44,396 bases of DNA from Hyphomonadaceae bacterium (GCA_947474455.1 CANJIL010000023.1:1-44396); one strand, 5' to 3'; shown: positions 29,164-39,322, numbered from the stretch's first letter. Notes: generated by a model not told the origin, from the sequence alone. Numbers and translations: made by a program.

Positions 29164-29195
29164 GTTCTTTTTTTATTCCTTTTTTGTTCTAGTTC
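29164..29195 (+). promoter_or_regulatory. Overlapping LexA-like boxes (GTTC N7 ATTC N7 GTTC)
   Basis: GTTC at 29164, ATTC at 29175 and GTTC at 29186 are spaced by exactly seven bases each, with a fourth GTTC at 29192. The alphaproteobacterial LexA operator is GTTC-N7-GTTC, so two overlapping sites, each with one mismatch, lie 28-59 bases before the radical SAM start. The spacers are nearly pure T. SOS control is inferred. Confidence 0.5.
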
Positions 29196-29222
29196 GGGAA
29201 ACGGGGTTACCGGGACGAGCCA

Positions 29223-30371
29223 ATGCCTCCGCAGGAAAAATGGAAAACCCGGTCGAAGGACGCCGACTGGGCGGAGATGCAGGAACGCACACGCGGCCGC
29301 GGCGCGCTTTCCAATGCCTCAGGTCGGTTCGAGAAACAGTACGCTGAACCCTTTGACGACGGCTGGGGCGATGAGGCGGACGAGGACTTCAAGCCCAGGT
29401 CGCTGCAGACCGAAACCATCGTCGAGAAGCCGAAGACGATCATTACTTACAATACGTCGCCCGACATCTCGTTCGACCGGACAATCAATCCCTACAAGGG
29501 CTGCGAACACGGCTGTATCTATTGCTTTGCCCGGCCGAACCACGCCTATCGCGGCCTGTCGCCGGGTCTCGACTTCGAGACGAAGATCTTCGTGAAACCC
29601 TCCGCCGCCTCGCTTCTCGAGAAGGAGCTGGCGAAGAAGAGCTACAAGCCCGGCTGCATCATGCTGGCGGGGGATACGGACATCTACCAGCCGCTGGAGA
29701 AAGAGCTGCGCATCACGCGCTCCATTCTCGAAGTGCTGGCGCGCTACGATCATCCTGTTGCGCTGATCACCAAGTCTGCGCTGGTGATGCGCGATCTCGA
29801 CCTGCTGGCGCCGATGGCGGCGAAAGGACTGCTGTCAGTTGCAATCTCGTTCACGACGCTGGACCGCAAGCTGGCGCGAACGATGGAGCCACGCTGCGCA
29901 GCGCCGCATCGGCGCGTCGAGACAATGCGCGCGCTGAGCGCCGCCGGCATTCCCGTCACCGCGATGACAGCGCCGCTGATCCCTGCCCTCAATGAGCCGG
30001 AGATGGAGCAGCTGCTCGAAGCATCCGCAGACGCGGGCGCCACGCGGGCGGGCTATGTGCTGCTGCGTCTGCCGCTGGAGATCGCGGGACTGTTCACGGA
30101 ATGGCTTGAGGCGAACTATCCTGATCGCGCCAGGCGCGTGATGTCGTTGTTGCGCTCGATGCACAAGGGCGAGGACTATCGCTCGGAATGGAAAGTGCGT
30201 CAGCGCGGCGACGGGCCTTATGCCGAACTGATCGCCGCACGCTTCAGGAATGCAACGAGGCGGCTCGGGCTCAACGCCGTCAGTGTGAGCCTGCGCGCCG
30301 ACCTCTTCCGCCCGCCAACCCCGAAAGACGACAGCGGCCAGCTCAATCTCTTCGACCAGGGCGGTCCATGA
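29223..30371 (+). CDS. Radical SAM protein, PA0069/SplB-like family
   Basis: Member of the PA0069-type branch of radical SAM proteins, distantly like spore photoproduct lyase; the reaction is unknown. The 382-residue protein has the SAM cluster motif CEHGCIYC (C94, C98, C101) in NPYKGCEHGCIYCFARPNHA, then GDTDIYQPLEKELRITRSIL and LITKSALVMRDLDLL of the half-barrel. The sequence GRGALSNASGRFE precedes the core, as is typical of this branch. ATG 29223 follows GACGAG. LexA-like boxes upstream suggest a DNA-damage role. Confidence 0.88.
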   Translation: MPPQEKWKTRSKDADWAEMQERTRGRGALSNASGRFEKQYAEPFDDGWGDEADEDFKPRSLQTETIVEKPKTIITYNTSPDISFDRTINPYKGCEHGCIYCFARPNHAYRGLSPGLDFETKIFVKPSAASLLEKELAKKSYKPGCIMLAGDTDIYQPLEKELRITRSILEVLARYDHPVALITKSALVMRDLDLLAPMAAKGLLSVAISFTTLDRKLARTMEPRCAAPHRRVETMRALSAAGIPVTAMTAPLIPALNEPEMEQLLEASADAGATRAGYVLLRLPLEIAGLFTEWLEANYPDRARRVMSLLRSMHKGEDYRSEWKVRQRGDGPYAELIAARFRNATRRLGLNAVSVSLRADLFRPPTPKDDSGQLNLFDQGGP

Positions 30372-30373
30372 TC

Positions 30374-31150
30374 TCAGCCCAGAAACCAGTCCAGGGCCTT
30401 CGTGATTTCTTCCTCGCGGAACACATGCTTGTCGTCGAATGGCTCGAACCGCACATCGAACCCGCGCCGCTTCATGAGCGGCACGATATTCATGCTCGAG
30501 TTGGTGAAGCTCAGTATCTGATCCTGCCTGCCGTGAGACACGAACATCTTCGCCCGAGCTTCGTCTGCGAAAGGTATGAGGCCGCCCGGCGAGAATCCCA
30601 TGATGTGCGTGAACAGATCCTGGTTGCGCGGGCCAAGCGACAAGGCGTAGCTCGCGCCATCCGAAAACCCTCCGATCGCCACATGCTGGGGATCAATGGC
30701 GTACTGCGTAAACAGCGCGCTCAACGATGCATCGAGACGCTGCCCATCCTCGCTGAAGTCTATCTCATCGCCCCGGAACGAGCGGATGATGTCCCAAGTC
30801 GTGGACGCCGATTTCGGGGCGAGGACAATCACGCCACGCGCCTGCGCCGCCGGCGTGATGCGGGTGAGTAGCCGTTCGGCGCGTTGCCCCGCTCCGTGCA
30901 GCAGCAGGATCATGGGCGCCGGCTTTTTCGCGTCGACACTGTCAGGAACGAACACCAGCGGCTGCGGAAACTCAGCAAGGCTGAACTCACCGCGCCGGTC
31001 GCTTGGTTTGCGCACTGCACCAGGCCGCGCCGCGAGCCGCCCCTCCGCGCCGACGGTAGATTGCGGCATCGCGCTCGCGGTCTGAATCGCGGATGTTGAA
31101 AGCGCTGCGAGCCCCAACTTCGCGAACATCCGGCGCGATGGTCTTTTCAT
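30374..31150 (-). CDS. Exported alpha/beta hydrolase
   Basis: Alpha/beta-hydrolase of esterase or depolymerase type. ATG 31150 gives 258 residues with a Tat-like signal (RPSRRMFAKLGLAALSTSA, ending ASA); an ATG at 31153 is equivalent. The oxyanion strand is PMILLLHGAGQ, the nucleophile Ser is in GGFSDGASYAL, the acid is likely Asp in SHGRQDQILSF, and the His is in FDDKHVFREEE. Substrate unknown. It converges on the radical SAM gene with two bases between stops and diverges from ccrM. Confidence 0.8.
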   Translation of the reverse strand: MKRPSRRMFAKLGLAALSTSAIQTASAMPQSTVGAEGRLAARPGAVRKPSDRRGEFSLAEFPQPLVFVPDSVDAKKPAPMILLLHGAGQRAERLLTRITPAAQARGVIVLAPKSASTTWDIIRSFRGDEIDFSEDGQRLDASLSALFTQYAIDPQHVAIGGFSDGASYALSLGPRNQDLFTHIMGFSPGGLIPFADEARAKMFVSHGRQDQILSFTNSSMNIVPLMKRRGFDVRFEPFDDKHVFREEEITKALDWFLG

Positions 31151-31209
31151 CATTTCCCTCGTCGTCGCTGACTGTCTGCTGGGTCGATGCAAATATGGTA
31201 AACCCCAAC

Positions 31210-31252
31210 TTAACCATTGACTCAACAGGTTATTTACCCGGGTCAGCGACTC
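31210..31252 (+). promoter_or_regulatory. ccrM leader: two GANTC sites and a CtrA-like half site
   Basis: GACTC occurs at 31219-31223 and 31248-31252, 43-76 bases before the ccrM start, and TTAACC, half of the CtrA box TTAA-N7-TTAA, at 31210-31215. In Caulobacter, CtrA activates ccrM and GANTC sites in the leader let methylation reduce expression. The same layout here suggests conserved self-control; this is inferred. Confidence 0.55.
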
Positions 31253-31285
31253 TCATCGCTTCAGTCCATTTCGGGCGTTGCGTGA

Positions 31286-32461
<1,176 letters not shown>

Positions 32462-32560
32462 GTTCAGCGGCGAATAACCCGCGCCCAGCGAACGAACACG
32501 GTATTTGCTGCACCGCCGCAATCAGGTACGGAAAACGTATCAAAACGGGAGTGCGGGCGG

Positions 32561-34246
32561 ATGGCGGACAGCGCAGTCATTGCGAACCTCAGGGCGGTCA
32601 TTCGCCAGGCGGCGTCTGACGCCGAGGCCTATTTCCTTGAATTGCGCAAATCCGTTGCGGAGCGGGTCGCCCCCGGCGGGAAAGTCGATCGCAAGAAGAT
32701 CGACGAGGAACAGCGCGCCACCCACGGCCTCGCCTGGGTGCTGACCTATGTCGAGACGCTCAAGGAAACCGCCAACTGGGCCGACCGCATCGCGGACGAG
32801 GGCAAGTTCGGCGAGATCGAACAGCTGCTGACCCAGATCCTGTTCGGAGAATACCTCTACCAGCTCGGCGGCGGCCTGCCGATGACGCAGCTCGAGATCG
32901 TCCGCCCAAGCGACATGACAGCCAACCCGGCTGTGATCCAGAAGCTGGGCACCCCGGCGATCCTCACCCTGATCACCAGAGGCAACACGGCCGCTGCACG
33001 CATGGCGGCGGCGAAGTTCATCCGCGGCTTCCTCGAAAGCCAGAAGGCAAGCGTGGAATACACCGGCCTTGAGGAGACACTCGAGCAGATCCGCGACCAA
33101 TTCCGCAAGTTCGGCAAGGAAGTCGTCGAACCGCACGCGCATCAGTGGCACATGGACGACGTGCTCATCCCCGACGCCGTCGTGAAACAGATGGGCGAGC
33201 TGGGCGTGTTCGGCCTCACCATCCCGGAAGAATTCGGCGGCCTCGGCCTCGGCAAGACGGCGATGTGCGTCGTCTCGGAAGAACTCAGCCGCGCCTATAT
33301 TGGCGTGGGCTCGCTCGGCACGCGCTCCGAGATCGCGGCCGAGCTGCTGCTCAACGGCGGCACGCGCGCCCAGCAGGAGAAATACCTGCCCGGCATCGCC
33401 TCCGGCGAAATCTTGCCGACCGCTGTCTTTACCGAACCAAACACCGGCTCCGACCTCGGCAGCCTGCGCACGCGCGCCACGCGCGATGGCGACAAGTGGA
33501 AGATCACTGGCGCCAAGACGTGGATCACGCACGCCGCGCGCGCCGACCTGATGACGGTGCTTGCCCGCTCCATTCCTAACACCAGCAACTTCTCCGGCCT
33601 CTCGATGTTCATCTGCGAGAAGCCGCGCGGCACAGACGACAACCCCTTCCCTGCGAAAGGCATGACCGGCGGCGAGATCGAAGTGCTCGGCTATCGCGGC
33701 ATGAAGGAGTACGAGCTCGGCTTCGACGGCTTCGAAGCGCCAATCGAAAACCTGCTCGGCGAAGTTGAAGGTATGGGCTTCAAACACCTCATGACGACGT
33801 TCGAAGGCGCCCGTATCCAGACCGCGGCCCGCGCCATCGGCGTTGCGCAGTGCGCATTCGAACTCGGCCTCAAATACACGCTCGACCGCAGCCAGTTCGG
33901 CCGGCAGATCTTCGACTTCCCACGCTCGTCCGACAAGCTGGTGATGATGGCCGCCGAACTCGTCGGGGTGCGCCAGCTCACCTATTTCTCCGCGCGCCAG
34001 AAGGACGCCGGCAAGCGTTGCGATCTCGAAGCCGGCCTCGCCAAAATGCTTGCGGCGCGCATTGCCTGGAGCGCGGCGGACAACGCGCTGCAGGTGCATG
34101 GCGGCAACGGCTTCGCCCTGGAATATCAGATCAGCCGCGTCCTATGCGACGCGCGCATCCTCAACATCTTCGAGGGCGCAGGCGAGGTTCAGGCCATGGT
34201 CATCGCGCGCCGCACGATCGACGAATTCATAGGCGCGAAGAACTAG
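32561..34246 (+). CDS. mcd: Acyl-CoA dehydrogenase, probable (2S)-methylsuccinyl-CoA dehydrogenase
   Basis: FAD enzyme; by layout the methylsuccinyl-CoA dehydrogenase of the ethylmalonyl-CoA pathway, which assimilates acetyl-CoA without isocitrate lyase. The 561 residues have the extra N-terminal domain of about 165 residues that distinguishes Mcd from ordinary acyl-CoA dehydrogenases (VDRKKIDEEQRATHGLAW, LFGEYLYQLGGGLPM). The standard fold follows: IPEEFGGLGLG, AVFTEPNTGSDLGSL, WITHAARADLMTVL, RSQFGRQIFDFP and QVHGGNGFALEYQISR. Electrons would go to ETF and the ETF-QO at 25.9-27.6 kb. No other pathway genes are in the window, so substrate is by similarity. Confidence 0.85.
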   Translation: MADSAVIANLRAVIRQAASDAEAYFLELRKSVAERVAPGGKVDRKKIDEEQRATHGLAWVLTYVETLKETANWADRIADEGKFGEIEQLLTQILFGEYLYQLGGGLPMTQLEIVRPSDMTANPAVIQKLGTPAILTLITRGNTAAARMAAAKFIRGFLESQKASVEYTGLEETLEQIRDQFRKFGKEVVEPHAHQWHMDDVLIPDAVVKQMGELGVFGLTIPEEFGGLGLGKTAMCVVSEELSRAYIGVGSLGTRSEIAAELLLNGGTRAQQEKYLPGIASGEILPTAVFTEPNTGSDLGSLRTRATRDGDKWKITGAKTWITHAARADLMTVLARSIPNTSNFSGLSMFICEKPRGTDDNPFPAKGMTGGEIEVLGYRGMKEYELGFDGFEAPIENLLGEVEGMGFKHLMTTFEGARIQTAARAIGVAQCAFELGLKYTLDRSQFGRQIFDFPRSSDKLVMMAAELVGVRQLTYFSARQKDAGKRCDLEAGLAKMLAARIAWSAADNALQVHGGNGFALEYQISRVLCDARILNIFEGAGEVQAMVIARRTIDEFIGAKN

Positions 34247-34407
34247 CTTTCCCTCAGGTGCATTCCCAGCACGTGAACCCGCTCATGCGTTAGCGTGATC
34301 CATACTATCGTTTGTTTGGCCCGATCGATCAAAACCGCTCGCAGCTTGCTCTGGCGGCAAGGCGCCAGCCTGCTATCATGGGAGAGATACATCAAGGGAG
34401 CACTGCA

Positions 34408-35583
34408 ATGAAACGCTGGATCGTATTGGCGGCGGTCGTCGCGTTGGCGGGATGCACAACATCGAGCATGTCTGCTGGCGGACCATCGTCGAGCTGGGTT
34501 GCCGCGTGGGGCGCCTCGCCAACTCCGCCCATGCCCGACAGCAAATCATTCGAGAACCAGACCGTGCGCCAGATCGTGCGCGTGTCGACCGCCGGCCAGC
34601 AGCTGCGCGTGCGGCTTACCAATGAATATGGCGAGGCCCCGCTTGAGATCGGAGCGGTCACTGTTTCGCTCGCCGGAGCGAATGGCGCCCCCGTCCCGCT
34701 CACCTTTGCCGGGCAACCTTCCACGAGCATTCCCCGCTTCTCGCCGATGGTGAGCGACCCGGTCGCACTGCCGGTGAAGGCGTTCGACCAGATCGTGATC
34801 ACAACCTATCTGCCCAAGGCGACCGGCAAATGCACGTGCCACGCGCTGGGCGTTTCCAATACAGAAATCTCTGGTCCGGGCGACTTCACGCGCAGCGGCT
34901 TCACTGCGGTCGACAAGTTCACACAGCGCGCTTTCGTATCCGCCATCGAGGTTCAACCCACGACGCCAACCCGCTCCATCGTGACGTTCGGCGATTCGAT
35001 CACTGACGGCCTTGGCTCGACCGTGGACGGCAACAAGCGTTGGCCGGATGTCCTCGCCGAGCGGCTGAACGCCGTCAGAAAGGACCGGTCGATCGTCAAC
35101 GAGGGTATCAGCGGCAATCGCCTCCTCAGCTTCGGCCGGCCCGCGGCGGGCGAGGCAGGCGTTTCGAGATTCGATCGCGACGTGTTGTCGATACCCAATG
35201 CCGGCTGGGTGACGGTGCTGATCGGCGTCAATGACATGCGCAGGGCGGACGGCCGACCCAGCCCCGAAGTGATGATCGCCGGCTATCGCCAGGTCATCGA
35301 TCGGGCGCACGCGCATGGATTGAAGGTCTATGGGGCGACTGTCCTGCCCTATGGCGGCTCGACCGCCTACACGCCGGAGGGCGAAGCCATACGCCAAGCC
35401 GTCAATTCCTGGATCCGCACGAGCAAGGCTTTCGACGCCGTGATCGACTTCGATGGAGTCATGAAGGATCCCGCTGATCCCACGCGGATGGTCGCCAACC
35501 TGCAGGTTGGCGATTGGCTGCACCCCAATGACGCAGGCTACAAGGTGATGGCGGACTCGATCGATTTGTCCCTGTTCAACTGA
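34408..35583 (+). CDS. SGNH/GDSL-family hydrolase lipoprotein
   Basis: Exported esterase-type hydrolase of 391 residues. The signal RWIVLAAVVALAGC has a lipobox, so it is probably lipid-anchored. An N-terminal beta domain (AAWGASPTPP, TVRQIVRVSTAGQQLRVRLTN) precedes the SGNH core: nucleophile Ser in TFGDSITDGLG, the Gly block NEGISGNRLL, Asn in VLIGVNDMR, and Asp/His in GDWLHPNDAGY. The arrangement resembles bacterial lysophospholipase or rhamnogalacturonan-esterase-like SGNH enzymes. AAGGGAG lies eight bases before ATG 34408, better than the longer frame from 34312. Confidence 0.88.
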   Translation: MKRWIVLAAVVALAGCTTSSMSAGGPSSSWVAAWGASPTPPMPDSKSFENQTVRQIVRVSTAGQQLRVRLTNEYGEAPLEIGAVTVSLAGANGAPVPLTFAGQPSTSIPRFSPMVSDPVALPVKAFDQIVITTYLPKATGKCTCHALGVSNTEISGPGDFTRSGFTAVDKFTQRAFVSAIEVQPTTPTRSIVTFGDSITDGLGSTVDGNKRWPDVLAERLNAVRKDRSIVNEGISGNRLLSFGRPAAGEAGVSRFDRDVLSIPNAGWVTVLIGVNDMRRADGRPSPEVMIAGYRQVIDRAHAHGLKVYGATVLPYGGSTAYTPEGEAIRQAVNSWIRTSKAFDAVIDFDGVMKDPADPTRMVANLQVGDWLHPNDAGYKVMADSIDLSLFN

Positions 35584-35688
35584 GACGTCTATTTTTTCGG
35601 GATCGGATTTGCTGCCCGCCGCAATCGATGGCTAGACTAGGCGATGCGCGCGGGCAGCCTACCTTCCTCCTGCAAGAGGAGGTCGCTC

Positions 35689-35955
35689 ATGGGCGAACCC
35701 GTGCGCAAGGATCTGCTGGTATTCCTGCATTACGGCGATGTCGCCATAGGCGCCGTACGCGGCATGAAGGACAACGACCTGATCGTCTGCATCGAGAGCG
35801 CCGGCGACTTTACCTCGCCCCGCAGCGCCGTTCATGATGTCGATTTCGACAAGGTCATCCTCGACGGCCGCGAGCCGGGCAAGAAAACCCGTGCCGCCAC
35901 CGGCCGCGCTCATGCCGCTGAGGACGACGAGGATCACGAGCCAAACGTCGATTGA
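35689..35955 (+). CDS. Small cytosolic protein of unknown function
   Basis: The 88-residue protein starts at ATG 35689 with GAGGAGG seven bases upstream, a strong ribosome site that rules out the longer frame from 35644. It has a beta-rich first half (DLLVFLHYGDVAIGAVRGMK, DLIVCIESAGDF) and a charged, disordered tail (ATGRAHAAEDDEDHEPN). No family recognised. It converges on the yciB gene. Confidence 0.6.
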   Translation: MGEPVRKDLLVFLHYGDVAIGAVRGMKDNDLIVCIESAGDFTSPRSAVHDVDFDKVILDGREPGKKTRAATGRAHAAEDDEDHEPNVD

Positions 35956-35964
35956 CGCGCCGCG

Positions 35965-36669
35965 TCAGCCCGCCGGATTCGGAACCTTAGAGTCTTTCTT
36001 GTGCGCCACTGGAACGCCGGCGGCTGCGGCGGTTACGACGTCATTGCGCTCAGTCGCAGGCAAGGCGTGCTTGGCCATCAGCCGGGTGAGCAGGAAGGCG
36101 TAGAGTCCGCTCGCCGGCATGATGATGGCGATCTTGAACAGTATCCAGACATTGACCCCGTCCATTTTGAAGCCGAACAGGTTGTAGGTGTTGCCCGGCG
36201 CATAGCCGATGCGCACCACCTCGTTCGCTACCGCAGTGGCGACGAAGAACCACGCAAAGCTCCAGGTGAACTGGTCCCAGCCCTTCTGCGTGTAGTGGAA
36301 CGTCTTCTCGAGAATGTATTTGAAGAAATTCTTCTTCACGACCAGCCCGGCGAAGAGGAACAGCGCGAAGCCGGCGTTGAAGATCGTGACCTTGATCTGC
36401 ACCCACATCGGATCGTGCGTGACCAGCGTCAGAATGCCGAAAACCACGGTGACGGCCGAAGCGATAAGCGGGAAGATGGGCAAGCGCTTGAGCACGACCA
36501 GCATCGCGACCACCGCCAGCACGGTCGAGATGATTAGCGCCCACGTTCCGTCCTCGACATTGCCGGTGATCGCATTGACGACGAACAGCGCCACCAGCGG
36601 CCCGAACTCGGACGCGATGTTCACGGTCTGCTCGGCGTTGAACGGATAAACCCGTTTGACCCAGTCCAT
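35965..36669 (-). CDS. yciB: Inner-membrane septation protein YciB/IspZ
   Basis: Polytopic membrane protein of the YciB/IspZ family, implicated in cell division and envelope synthesis. The 234 residues contain five to six helices and the family marks FGPLVALFVVNAITG, RLPIFPLIASAVTVVFG, HDPMWVQIKVTIFNAGFALF, GWDQFTWSFAWFFVATAVANE and a C-terminal ARLT-like LLTRLMAKHALPA. An N-terminal YPFNAEQTVN is somewhat unusual. It lies downstream of the exported-protein array on the same strand but is separated from it by a hairpin and about 375 bases. Confidence 0.92.
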   Translation of the reverse strand: MDWVKRVYPFNAEQTVNIASEFGPLVALFVVNAITGNVEDGTWALIISTVLAVVAMLVVLKRLPIFPLIASAVTVVFGILTLVTHDPMWVQIKVTIFNAGFALFLFAGLVVKKNFFKYILEKTFHYTQKGWDQFTWSFAWFFVATAVANEVVRIGYAPGNTYNLFGFKMDGVNVWILFKIAIIMPASGLYAFLLTRLMAKHALPATERNDVVTAAAAGVPVAHKKDSKVPNPAG

Positions 36670-37046
36670 GGGCGAAAATCCCTGTCCCGCGTCCCGCGTC
36701 CCTCAGGCATCTGAGCAACGCCGCGTCCCGATTCAAGTCCTATCGGGGGCTCTACAGGCCGTAAATACGGCTTGATCAAATGCTTACAGGTGAGGTTCCG
36801 GCGCCGCTTTTCCGGCATTCCGAGCCGTCTCGGGTCGGCCAGGACCCGCCCGATTTACTCAGGAATACGCCAAAAGGTGCGTCGACAGACGATTTCGAGC
36901 TTCTGACCAAGACCGTCGGCGTACTGATTTTGGCCATCCAGACGCACTGCCTGACGTAAATAGCCCCGCTGCCGGTAAGGCTGCGGGGCTATTCCAGTCG
37001 CAACCTCGGCAGCCCGCACACGCAGGCTGGCGATGAATTGCGGGTG
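36670..37046. other. Intergenic region between array and yciB
   Basis: About 377 bases with no supported gene. The right end holds the terminator-like hairpin of the array (36959-36993). The yciB promoter must lie between that hairpin and 36669. A short minus-strand frame (36621-36818) overlaps the yciB start and has no family resemblance. Confidence 0.4.
36959..36993. terminator. Terminator-like hairpin downstream of array copy 7
   Basis: An 11-bp stem, AATAGCCCCGC with GCGGGGCTATT, has an inner GCC/GGC pairing around GGTAA. On the minus strand it is followed by TTACG. It lies about 54 bases past the stop of copy 7, the last gene of the array, and is A/T-flanked on both sides, so it could work in either direction. 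Confidence 0.7.
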
Positions 37047-38138
37047 TTACTGCCCGCCCTTTATGTTCTTGGTCTTGGCCTTGGCGCTCTCCGCAGCCCA
37101 GCGGCGCTCTTTCTCGCGCGCGCCAGCAAGAATCCCGGTCATGCCGTAATTGCCTTCATGGCAAGCGTATTCGTACATGCCCTTCGACGGGTAGAAGCTG
37201 AGCTCGGCTTTCCACGGCTGGGTATACGTGTCCGGGTCGTCCACGGTGAATTCGTAGACGACATCCTTTTCGCTGGCGCGCGTGAAACGCTCGGTGATCA
37301 CGGCTTTCGGAGAGATCGTGAAACCATGGTTCTGCTGCTGCTCGGGATAAACGTTGATAGTCTCCATCACGAACGTGTCGCCTTCCCACCAGCCGACAGA
37401 GTCGCCGAACCAGGGTTTGATGGCTGACGGCTTGTGATGCGCGCGAGCCTCCGCCGCAGTCGCGAAGATCGGCGCGATGCGGGCTTCATGCACCATCTCG
37501 ACGAGGATCATCACGTAGTCCGCGGTCTGAACGAAACGGTAATTGTTGTTGTAAGAGCCGGTGAGCATGCCGGGGCCGCCGGTATTGCCGAGGCCAATCA
37601 GGCAGCGTTCCCCCAGGTTCGGAACTTCAGGGCCTTCATAGGCCACGCCTCCGCTGTCGCTGTTATACTGCTCCCGCAACTCCCGATCGAGCCTGCGCCT
37701 TTCTGCGTCCCCTTTCGGATCCTTGAGCGGCAGCTGTCCGTTGGCAGGTTCGACGATATAGGAGGTGCGATACTCTCCCCTGACGAAGGCGAGCTTGTTG
37801 CCCGGGTCTCGCCAGAAGAAGTCGTAGGCCTGAACGAGCGAATCTTTGCCGCCTTTGGGCGGAGGGCCTGCCTTGGGATCGGAATAGGCTGAGCTGTTGT
37901 ACAGCTCATTGACCGTGTAACCGCCGACCGAATGCCCGTCGACGATCCGCTTGGCCTCCTCCTCGGAGACGACGAGCGTCTTGTTCGCCGGTGCGCGCTG
38001 CAGCGGCGTCACCGAAGCGTGCGACCATATGCCGGTAAGATCCGGCTTTCCGTCCCTGGCGCGCGGGACCTGCGCCATGGCGGGCGCCGCCGCGATCGCA
38101 ATCGCAAACGCAATCAACGCCGGTCTGAGCATAGGCAT
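37047..38138 (-). CDS. Array copy 7: exported family protein, unknown function
   Basis: Last member of the tandem family by transcription order; 363 residues, the longest. It has a Sec signal (LRPALIAFAIAIAAAPAMAQ), then GKPDLTGIWSHASVTPLQRAP, PKGGKDSLVQAYDFFWRDPG, GEYRTSYIVEPANGQLPLKD, a single Cys in ERCLIGLGNTGGPGM, GDSVGWWEGDTFVMETINV, ERFTRASEKDVVYEF and YTQPWKAELSFYPSKGMYEY, ending ACHEGNYGM plus a Lys/Ala tail KGGQ. It carries an extra stretch (RRRLDRELREQYNSDSGG) compared with its siblings. Two conserved cysteines could form a disulfide in the periplasm. Bases 37921-38015 are identical to copy 6. Function unknown. Confidence 0.85.
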   Translation of the reverse strand: MPMLRPALIAFAIAIAAAPAMAQVPRARDGKPDLTGIWSHASVTPLQRAPANKTLVVSEEEAKRIVDGHSVGGYTVNELYNSSAYSDPKAGPPPKGGKDSLVQAYDFFWRDPGNKLAFVRGEYRTSYIVEPANGQLPLKDPKGDAERRRLDRELREQYNSDSGGVAYEGPEVPNLGERCLIGLGNTGGPGMLTGSYNNNYRFVQTADYVMILVEMVHEARIAPIFATAAEARAHHKPSAIKPWFGDSVGWWEGDTFVMETINVYPEQQQNHGFTISPKAVITERFTRASEKDVVYEFTVDDPDTYTQPWKAELSFYPSKGMYEYACHEGNYGMTGILAGAREKERRWAAESAKAKTKNIKGGQ

Positions 38139-38189
38139 CGCTGTTCCTCCTCGCGTGTGTCGATGGGCGTTCGAACGCGCGATTATCTG

Positions 38190-39263
38190 TTATTGTCCGC
38201 CCTTCATCGTTTTCGACTTGGCACTCTGCGCCGCAGCGCGACGCTCTTTTTGGCGCGCGCCTTCCAGAATGCCGATCATCCCATAATTAGCCTCGTGGCA
38301 GGCGTACTCGTACATGCCCTTCGACGGGTAGAAGCTGAGCTCGGCTTTCCACGGCTGGGTGTAGTGCACCGGATCGTTTACGGCGAATTCGTAGAAAACG
38401 TCCTTCTCGCTTGTGCGCGTCAGACGCTCAGTGATGATGGCGTTGGGCGATATCGGGAATGACTGCTGGCTCTCCGCCTGCTCCGGATTGATGTTGGTCG
38501 TCTCCATCACGAACGTGTCGCCTTCCCACCAGCCGACGGAGTCGCCCAGCCAGGGTTGGATGACGTTCGGCTTGTGGCTGGCGCGCGCCGTCTCGGCAGT
38601 CGCGAAGATCGGAACGATGCGCGCGTCGTGCGCCATCTCCACCAGGATCATCACATGATCCGGGGCCTGAACGAACTGGTAATTGTTGTTGTACGACGTG
38701 CTCAGCATGCCGGGGCCGCCGGTATTGCCGAATCCGATCAGGCAACGCTCGGCGATCTGCGGCGCTTCGGGGCCTTCATAGGCGGAGTTGCCGCTGTTGT
38801 AGCGTTCCCGATCGAGCAGAACTCTTTTCTTCTGCCCCTCCGGATCCTTGAACGGCAGCTGGCCGTTGGCGGGTTCAACGATATTCGACGTGCGGTATTC
38901 GCCATTTACGATGGCGAGGCTCGAGCCCGGATCCCTCCAGAAGAAATCGTAGGCCTGAATGAGGGCTTCTTTGCCGCCCTTCGGCAGGGCGCCCTTGGTG
39001 GGATCGGAATAGGCCGAGCCGTTGTAGAGCTCCTTGACCGAGTAGCCGCCGACCGAATGCCCGTCGACGATCCGCTTGGCCTCCTCCTCGGAGACGACGA
39101 GCGTCTTGTTCGCCGGTGCGCGCTGCAGCGGCGTCACCGATGCATGCGTCCACACACCCGTCAGATCTGGCTTGCCATCACTGGTTCGTGGAGCCTGCGC
39201 CGTAGCCGGCGCCGCCATGATCCCAACTGCAAGCGCTGCAAGCGCCGGTCTCAAGACACGCAT
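38190..39263 (-). CDS. Array copy 6: exported family protein
   Basis: A 357-residue paralogue; ATG 39263 begins RVLRPALAALAVGIMAAPAT with signal cleavage near TAQ. The N-terminal third (DGHSVGGYSVKELYNGSAYS, AYDFFWRDPG) is like copy 7, while the middle (EAPQIAERCLIGFGNTGG and ASHKPNVIQPWLGDSVG) is like copy 2, so the gene looks mosaic. The C-terminal motif differs slightly: CHEANYGM and ILEGARQKER where siblings have CHEGNYGM and ILAGAREKER. The longer frame to 39308 adds residues unlike any sibling. Its stop lies about 50 bases before copy 7. Confidence 0.85.
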   Translation of the reverse strand: MRVLRPALAALAVGIMAAPATAQAPRTSDGKPDLTGVWTHASVTPLQRAPANKTLVVSEEEAKRIVDGHSVGGYSVKELYNGSAYSDPTKGALPKGGKEALIQAYDFFWRDPGSSLAIVNGEYRTSNIVEPANGQLPFKDPEGQKKRVLLDRERYNSGNSAYEGPEAPQIAERCLIGFGNTGGPGMLSTSYNNNYQFVQAPDHVMILVEMAHDARIVPIFATAETARASHKPNVIQPWLGDSVGWWEGDTFVMETTNINPEQAESQQSFPISPNAIITERLTRTSEKDVFYEFAVNDPVHYTQPWKAELSFYPSKGMYEYACHEANYGMIGILEGARQKERRAAAQSAKSKTMKGGQ

Positions 39264-39322
39264 GGTTCCTCCTTGCGCGTGCCGGCGCACGCCATCGCGC
39301 GCCGACACCTACGTTCATCGAT

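Noticed and set aside
32540-34099. 519-residue minus-strand frame opposite the Mcd-like gene
   Set aside because: The plus strand encodes a full acyl-CoA dehydrogenase; the antisense frame is a by-product of high GC codon use. The same holds for long frames opposite ccrM and the array genes.
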